Below are positions 33,701 to 37,122 of a stretch of DNA of 37,122 bases, in pieces. Each line of letters begins with the position of its first letter. The stretch's first letter is position 1. The stretch comes from Paraburkholderia sp. SG-MS1 (lineage in GTDB: Bacteria > Pseudomonadota > Gammaproteobacteria > Burkholderiales > Burkholderiaceae). The stretch is from contig NZ_NPIH01000277.1 in the NCBI RefSeq assembly GCF_012275575.1, positions 1-37,122 of the forward strand, in the 5' to 3' direction. The notes under the pieces are model-generated. The model saw only the letters and a list, made by a program, of their open reading frames with translations, did no database searches and had not been told where the DNA came from. A program made the translations under genes and the position numbers.

Positions 33701-34262
33701 GGAAGGTAAGCGATGCGGGGGTGTGGGTGGCTGCGGCGTTGGACAGATCGGCCAGCCACTCGCCAACCGGCGTTTGTCCTGCGACGATACCCGCGCGCGC
33801 GCCTTCAGCACAGCGCGCGATCATATCGTCGATCATTCCTTGCAGACCGAGCCGCTGCCCGTCCTGCGGCGAATAGATCTTCTCGACGCCATAACGTTCG
33901 AGCTCGGCGATCTCTTCGGGGACGATCACCCCGCCGCCGCCGCCGAACACCTTGATGCGCTCGCCGCCGCGCGCGCGCAGCAGATCAGCCAGGTAACGGA
34001 AGTATTCGTCATGGCCACCCTGGTAGCTGGATATGGCGACGCCGTCGGCATCTTCATGCAGCGCGGCGGTGGCGACTTCATCGACGGAGCGGTTGTGGCC
34101 GAGGTGGATCACCTCGACGCCGCTCGCCTGCAGAATGCGCCGCATGATGTTGATCGACGCATCGTGGCCGTCGAATAACGCAGCGGCGGTGACGAAACGC
34201 AAGCGCCGACCGGCGGGCAGCTGGTGGCTGCCGGCACGTTGCGGCGTGGACAGATCGGTCAT
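30774..34262 (-). CDS. icmF: Fused isobutyryl-CoA mutase IcmF
   Basis: A 1162-residue fusion. Residues ~20-150: B12-binding domain with DGHDAS (His33 is the lower Co ligand). ~190-450: MeaB/ArgK-like GTPase chaperone with P-loop GTGGAGKSS (about 222-231), ETSGIGQGDA and NKFDRRG. ~560-1162: acyl-CoA mutase TIM barrel. The position that is Arg in methylmalonyl-CoA mutases (RNTYIFPP) is Gln here (GQNTCIFS), and Phe occurs at GVFPF, the known isobutyryl/butyryl-CoA signature. A 60-residue Ala/Thr/Pro linker (~496-558) is longer than I would expect. GGGGGAG at 34265-34271 is the ribosome site. Confidence 0.95.
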   Translation of the reverse strand: MTDLSTPQRAGSHQLPAGRRLRFVTAAALFDGHDASINIMRRILQASGVEVIHLGHNRSVDEVATAALHEDADGVAISSYQGGHDEYFRYLADLLRARGGERIKVFGGGGGVIVPEEIAELERYGVEKIYSPQDGQRLGLQGMIDDMIARCAEGARAGIVAGQTPVGEWLADLSNAAATHTPASLTFRRLAQLISAFEAGSVDPASREQLSALAKPSATPILGITGTGGAGKSSLTDELIRRFRLDYGDALTIAVLAIDPSRRKSGGALLGDRIRMNAIGDWGGGARVYMRSMATREASSELSDSLPDALMLCKAAGFDLIVIETSGIGQGDAAIVPFVDESLYVMTPEFGAASQLEKIDMLDFAGFIAINKFDRRGAADALRDVAKQVQRNRADFAAPPDAMPVFGTIASRFNDDGVTALYRHVAEALRRHGLRSGGGRLATPEGLRFSSGRNAIVPPARVRYLADIAQTVHAYRARADAQARIARERWQLVEARRMLAEAGEGAGACPDAGADAAARAEAATSAAPPANPDIGTNAKTSATANATSSATAQTDPPATLTALDSLIAQRSAALGERERQLIDSWPQTVAAYSGAEHIVRIREREIHTALTVTTLSGSEIRKVALPKFVDHGEILRWLMLDNLPGYFPFTAGVFPFRRENEDPTRMFAGEGDPQRTNRRFKLLSEGMPAKRLSTAFDSVTLYGEEPHERPDIYGKVGNSGVSVATLDDMQALYDGFDLCAPETSVSMTINGPAPTLLAMFFNVAIDQQIARMEQQQGRPLTDEELAATRRTALANVRGTVQADILKEDQGQNTCIFSTEFSLKVMGDIQAYFVEHGVRNFYSVSISGYHIAEAGANPISQLAYTLANGFTYVEAYLARGMAIDDFAPNLSFFFSNGMDPEYTVLGRVARRIWAIAMRERYGANERSQKLKYHVQTSGRSLHAQEIDFNDIRTTLQALIAIYDNCNSLHTNAFDEAITTPTEDSVRRAVAIQLIINREWGLARNQNPNQGSFVIEELTDLVEEAVLAEFDRLTERGGVLGAMETGYQRGRIQDESMLYEHRKHDGSYPIVGVNTFLSAHPHETPQPIVLARSTDEEKQSQLKRLHAFQARHREAAPAALERLKRAVIDDENVFAVLIDAVRVCSLGQITHALFEVGGQYRRNM

Positions 34263-34301
34263 GTCTCCCCCAGATCGTGACGCGTATGGGTGCTGGCAAT
34301 C

Positions 34302-34307
34302 AGTATA
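34302..34307 (-). promoter_or_regulatory. Possible -10 box of icmF
   Basis: TATACT on the minus strand, one mismatch from consensus, would give a ~33-nt leader for icmF. No good -35 box is visible. It lies in the 155-bp gap after the LysR gene. Confidence 0.35.
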
Positions 34308-34417
34308 GCGAAACGGGTCGTGGCGCCTGGGCCGCTTCGACGGCGGTTTCGAGTCCGGCGGGCGCAGCGGCTCGCCGTGTTTCGCCGCGTCCCCAACTCC
34401 CGCACTGCCAATCCCTT

Positions 34418-35350
34418 CTAACGCACCGCCAACGCTTTGATCTGCTCAAGCGACGGCCATAGCGACTCATTCGCGAACCGCTCGGCAAGAAAGTCGACGA
34501 ACGAGCGTACCTTCGCCGACAAATGCCGGCGGCTCGCATAGACCACGTGTATAGGCAGTTCGCGCGGCGGCACGTCGTCGACGAGCAGTGGCACGAGACG
34601 TCCCGCGGCCAGATCATCGCCGATCACCTCGGTGCCGAGCATCGCGATGCCCGCGCCTTGCAGCACGATCACGCGCTGCGCCTCCAGATGATTGACGATC
34701 AGATTGCCCGACAGACGCACGCGCGGCGACGCATCGCCGGTCGCGAGTTCAAGCGCCGACACGCCCGCGTACTGGAGGTAGTTGTGGTTCGCGAGATCGG
34801 CGACGCTCTTCGGCGTGCCGTGCCGGCGCAGATACACCGGTGACGCGCACAGCACGAGGTGTGCGGTCGCGATCTGCCGCGCGATCAGCGACGACGACTT
34901 CATGCCGCCCGGCGAAGCCCGGATCGCGACATCGAACCCCTCGTCGATCAGTTCGACCACCCGGTCGGACAAGGTCATGTCGACGGTGACTTGCGGATAT
35001 TGCGCGGCGTAGTCCGCCACCGCAGCCATCACGTGGCTCAAGCCAAACGCCGACAAGGACGACACCCGCAAGCGCCCCTGTGGCACGACGCTGGCCGCGC
35101 CGACGACCTGCTCGGCTTCTTCGAGTTCGGTCAGCACCTGACTTAGCCGCTCGTAGTACTCGCGGCCCGCCTCGGTCGTTGCCACGCGCCGCGTGGTGCG
35201 GTTCAGCAGGCGCGCGCCGAGTTGCTGTTCAAGGTGCATCACATGCTTGCTCGCCATGGCAGCCGACATCTCCATCCGCTCGGCTGCGCCGACGAAGCTG
35301 CCGACTTCGACCACATGGCGGAACACTTTCATGCTGACGAGGGTATCCAT
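34418..35350 (-). CDS. LysR-family transcriptional regulator
   Basis: A 310-residue regulator. The winged HTH is at residues ~5-62 (VEVGSFVGAAERMEMSAAMASKHVMHLEQQLGARLLNRTTRRVATTEAG), the linker helix follows, and the effector domain begins at GRLRVSSLSAFGLSHV. The HTH type and the YLRRHGTPKS/DLANHNYL pattern place it in the DmlR/YhjC-like LysR group. It is read in the same direction as icmF (155 bp apart) and has no divergent partner on its upstream side, since the porin also points left. Target genes are unknown. Confidence 0.9.
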   Translation of the reverse strand: MDTLVSMKVFRHVVEVGSFVGAAERMEMSAAMASKHVMHLEQQLGARLLNRTTRRVATTEAGREYYERLSQVLTELEEAEQVVGAASVVPQGRLRVSSLSAFGLSHVMAAVADYAAQYPQVTVDMTLSDRVVELIDEGFDVAIRASPGGMKSSSLIARQIATAHLVLCASPVYLRRHGTPKSVADLANHNYLQYAGVSALELATGDASPRVRLSGNLIVNHLEAQRVIVLQGAGIAMLGTEVIGDDLAAGRLVPLLVDDVPPRELPIHVVYASRRHLSAKVRSFVDFLAERFANESLWPSLEQIKALAVR

Positions 35351-35516
35351 CTCAAGCGCTCGCTTCAGGAATCAATCGACGCCATTTTGCCGCGTTTATC
35401 AAAAGATGGTCGGCAAACAAGCGCGACGCGAAGGCCGGGAGGCGGGGCGAAAAAGCTGCGCAACTCGATGTCCGGCGCTGGCGTGAGCGGCCGGCGCAAT
35501 CTCGAGCTCAGAAACG

Positions 35517-35551
35517 GCAAAGCCCGCCTTCCGGGCGGAAGCGGGCTTTGC
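35517..35551 (-). terminator. Terminator hairpin after the porin gene
   Basis: An 11-bp stem GCAAAGCCCGC / GCGGGCTTTGC continues past a one-base bulge into TTCC / GGAA and a 4-nt loop. The minus-strand exit is only moderately T-rich. It lies ~90 bp past the porin stop, the only transcript entering here besides the LysR promoter region. Confidence 0.7.
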
Positions 35552-35637
35552 TGTTGTTGGTCTACTGCGGTCAGCTCGAGCTCAGGTGCGGCAACCAGAC
35601 GGGCTGCCGCACAGGCTGCGCACCGAGTGACCGACGC

Positions 35638-36723
35638 TCAGAACTTCGCGCGCAAGCCTGCGCCGTAGGTATTGCCGCTCGACTGGCCGGTGATGTGGTC
35701 ATACAGGTACGCCGCATAGACGTCCGTGCGCTTGGACAGCGGATAGTCATAGCCGATCGCGGCCGTCTGACGGGTCTGGTTGGAGCCGCCGCCGTTGCGC
35801 GAGTAGGCGTACGACGCCATCACCGAGCCTGGGCCGAACGGCACCGTGACGCCGCCTTGTCCGGTGTTCACGTGCCAGCTCGTGACCTGCTGGTTGTTGT
35901 AGGTGTACATGTACTGGCCGTACAACTTCACGAACTTCAGGTCGTACGACACGCCCGCTTGCGCGACGCTCTGGCTGCGCAGACCGGGCACGCCCGAGGT
36001 GTCGAAGCTGCCGAGGTCACCGGGGACGTTGTTGAAGTTCACGTACTGGTACACAGCGGTCGCCGCGAACGGGCCGTGGAAGTACAGTACCTGGCCACTC
36101 CACTTCTTCGCGCCGGTCTGCGTCGTGTTGCCGAGCGCGTACATCGCCGTCGCCGACAGGCCGTTGAAGTTCGGCGACGAATACGACACCGCGTTGCTCC
36201 AGCCCGAATCGCCGGTCACGCCCTGGTCGGTGTCATAGGTCGGGAACGTGCCGAGGCCGAGGTACGTGTGATACACCATCGGCGAGAACACGTACGAATC
36301 GACGAACGGGTTGAACAGAATCGTCGACACGAACAGCGGCGTCGTCAGGCGGCCGGCCGTCACCGTACCGTACGGCGATTCGATGCCGACGTACGCATTG
36401 CGCGAGAACATCGTGTCGCCCGTGAAGCGGCCGTACTGGCCGTTCTGCGCGAGGAAGAAGCCTTCCAGCGCGAAGATGGCCTTGTAGCCGTTGCCCAGAT
36501 CCTCAGCCCCTTTCATGCCCCAGTACGACGTCGACATGCCGCCGCCGGACACCACCACCGCGGTTTTGCCCCCGGGGAATTTCTGCGAGCCGACCCATTC
36601 GTCGACCTGGCCGTAAAGCTGCACGCTCGATTGCGCAAAAGCAGACGATGCACTGGCCAGCAGAGCGGCACACGCGGTTGCCTTGAGGGTGGTCTTCAGC
36701 GCACTGCTGATGCTTGTTTTCAT
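35638..36723 (-). CDS. Gram-negative general porin
   Basis: A 361-residue outer-membrane trimeric porin of the beta-proteobacterial type. The first ~30 residues are a signal peptide ending in SSAFA; the mature chain begins QSSVQLYGQVDEW. Strands alternate throughout; the SYWGMKGAEDLGNGYKAIFALEGFF stretch and RNAYVGIESPYGTVTAGRL are typical, and the chain ends GAGLRAKF with the terminal Phe recognised by BamA. GGAGA precedes ATG 36723. It should pass small hydrophilic solutes; pore selectivity is not predictable by eye. Confidence 0.92.
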   Translation of the reverse strand: MKTSISSALKTTLKATACAALLASASSAFAQSSVQLYGQVDEWVGSQKFPGGKTAVVVSGGGMSTSYWGMKGAEDLGNGYKAIFALEGFFLAQNGQYGRFTGDTMFSRNAYVGIESPYGTVTAGRLTTPLFVSTILFNPFVDSYVFSPMVYHTYLGLGTFPTYDTDQGVTGDSGWSNAVSYSSPNFNGLSATAMYALGNTTQTGAKKWSGQVLYFHGPFAATAVYQYVNFNNVPGDLGSFDTSGVPGLRSQSVAQAGVSYDLKFVKLYGQYMYTYNNQQVTSWHVNTGQGGVTVPFGPGSVMASYAYSRNGGGSNQTRQTAAIGYDYPLSKRTDVYAAYLYDHITGQSSGNTYGAGLRAKF

Positions 36724-37122
36724 GGATTCTCCAAGTCTTTGTCAAAAGGGGGCCGCGCGAAAGGGGGCGCTCGCGCGAACCATTGTTGTCCGTTCGATCA
36801 TCGAGCCAATCTGGGCGACGACCATCTTTGCGGACCATTTTTATGAACAAAAATATTGCTGGTTATTGCGGGTATATCGGACTGGTTAGTTTTGTCGCTT
36901 ATCGGCCTGATAGGCCCGGCTGCCGATGCGCCCGCGGGGGCCCGTCGGCTGCGTTGGCGCATCACGCAAAGCGTTACTGGCGCCGCGCCAGAGCCGGCGT
37001 CACACGTCACGTGACAAGCGATGACGCATCGCAGCGGAATTGCTCCGAATTTGACGACGAGAGCGGCGTGCCTGCCGAGTGTTTTCAAAAAAAGTGTGGC
37101 GTCGATACGTCACATTGGCGGG
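36724..37122. promoter_or_regulatory. Porin upstream region
   Basis: The 399 bp to the window end hold no supported gene. An AT-rich patch at 36835-36900 on the minus strand is the likeliest porin promoter and would give a leader of over 100 nt, room for small-RNA control as in many porin mRNAs; this is inference. The palindrome GTCACGTGAC lies near 37005-37014. A minus-strand ORF at 36798-37088 has no family features. Confidence 0.35.

Noticed and set aside
31023..34178. Two ~400-codon plus-strand frames
   Set aside because: Both are shadows of icmF, whose domains and active-site residues are complete on the minus strand.

Overview
The window is a GC-rich, gene-dense chromosomal segment. 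Protein signatures, gene order and base composition suggest a beta-proteobacterium of the Burkholderia/Paraburkholderia group; this is an inference, since there is no rRNA or other taxonomic marker in the window. I see no tRNA, rRNA, CRISPR array, prophage or transposase gene. Most of it looks like core or soft-core metabolism. The one stretch that looks unlike the rest is a non-coding block at about 14899-15667.

Layout. 1-2868: the end of a SPOR-domain protein, the periplasmic oxidase DsbA, a short-chain dehydrogenase and a BtuF-like metal/corrinoid receptor without a signal peptide. 3098-4684: an orphan peptide-type ABC substrate-binding protein, closed by a strong terminator. 4771-12962: a catabolic block built around a divergent promoter. 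A metallo-beta-lactamase-fold enzyme points left; a MerR-family regulator (LiuR-like), aceK, a beta carbonic anhydrase, a thiolase, a second SDR, an acyl-CoA dehydrogenase and a YchJ-type protein point right. A near-perfect palindrome sits in an unusually long 19-bp promoter spacer in front of the regulator, the classical MerR arrangement. 13581-14891: a secreted alpha/beta hydrolase. 14899-15667: two ~250-bp arms of a structured repeat in inverted orientation around a ~263-bp centre. 15954-20356: the biotin operon bioA-bioF-bioD-bioB. 20450-22218: an orphan sulfate-binding protein and an RBBP9-like serine hydrolase, both leftward.

22435-26655: a 30-codon upstream ORF coupled to a GhrA-like 2-hydroxyacid dehydrogenase, then HMG-CoA lyase, then a tight set (YbaK-type deacylase, DUF1289, MaoC-like hydratase, MBL-fold enzyme). 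26987-28474: an EamA-type exporter divergent from an Lrp/AsnC regulator. 28500-30683: a hydrolase carrying every catalytic residue of fluoroacetate dehalogenases, then a nitronate monooxygenase. 30774-36723 (all leftward): the fused isobutyryl-CoA mutase IcmF, a LysR regulator and a general porin.

A theme connects many genes: breakdown of branched-chain acyl-CoAs and use of the acetyl-CoA produced. HMG-CoA lyase ends leucine degradation, thiolase and acyl-CoA dehydrogenase serve beta-oxidation-type steps, AceK sets flux between the TCA cycle and the glyoxylate shunt, IcmF interconverts isobutyryl- and butyryl-CoA, and carbonic anhydrase plus biotin synthesis supply bicarbonate and cofactor to biotin-dependent carboxylases. 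The link is inference from gene content. The most unusual signal is the paired repeat: its two arms agree to roughly 95% over ~170 bp by eye, and a base pair in its longest stem differs between copies in a compensated way.
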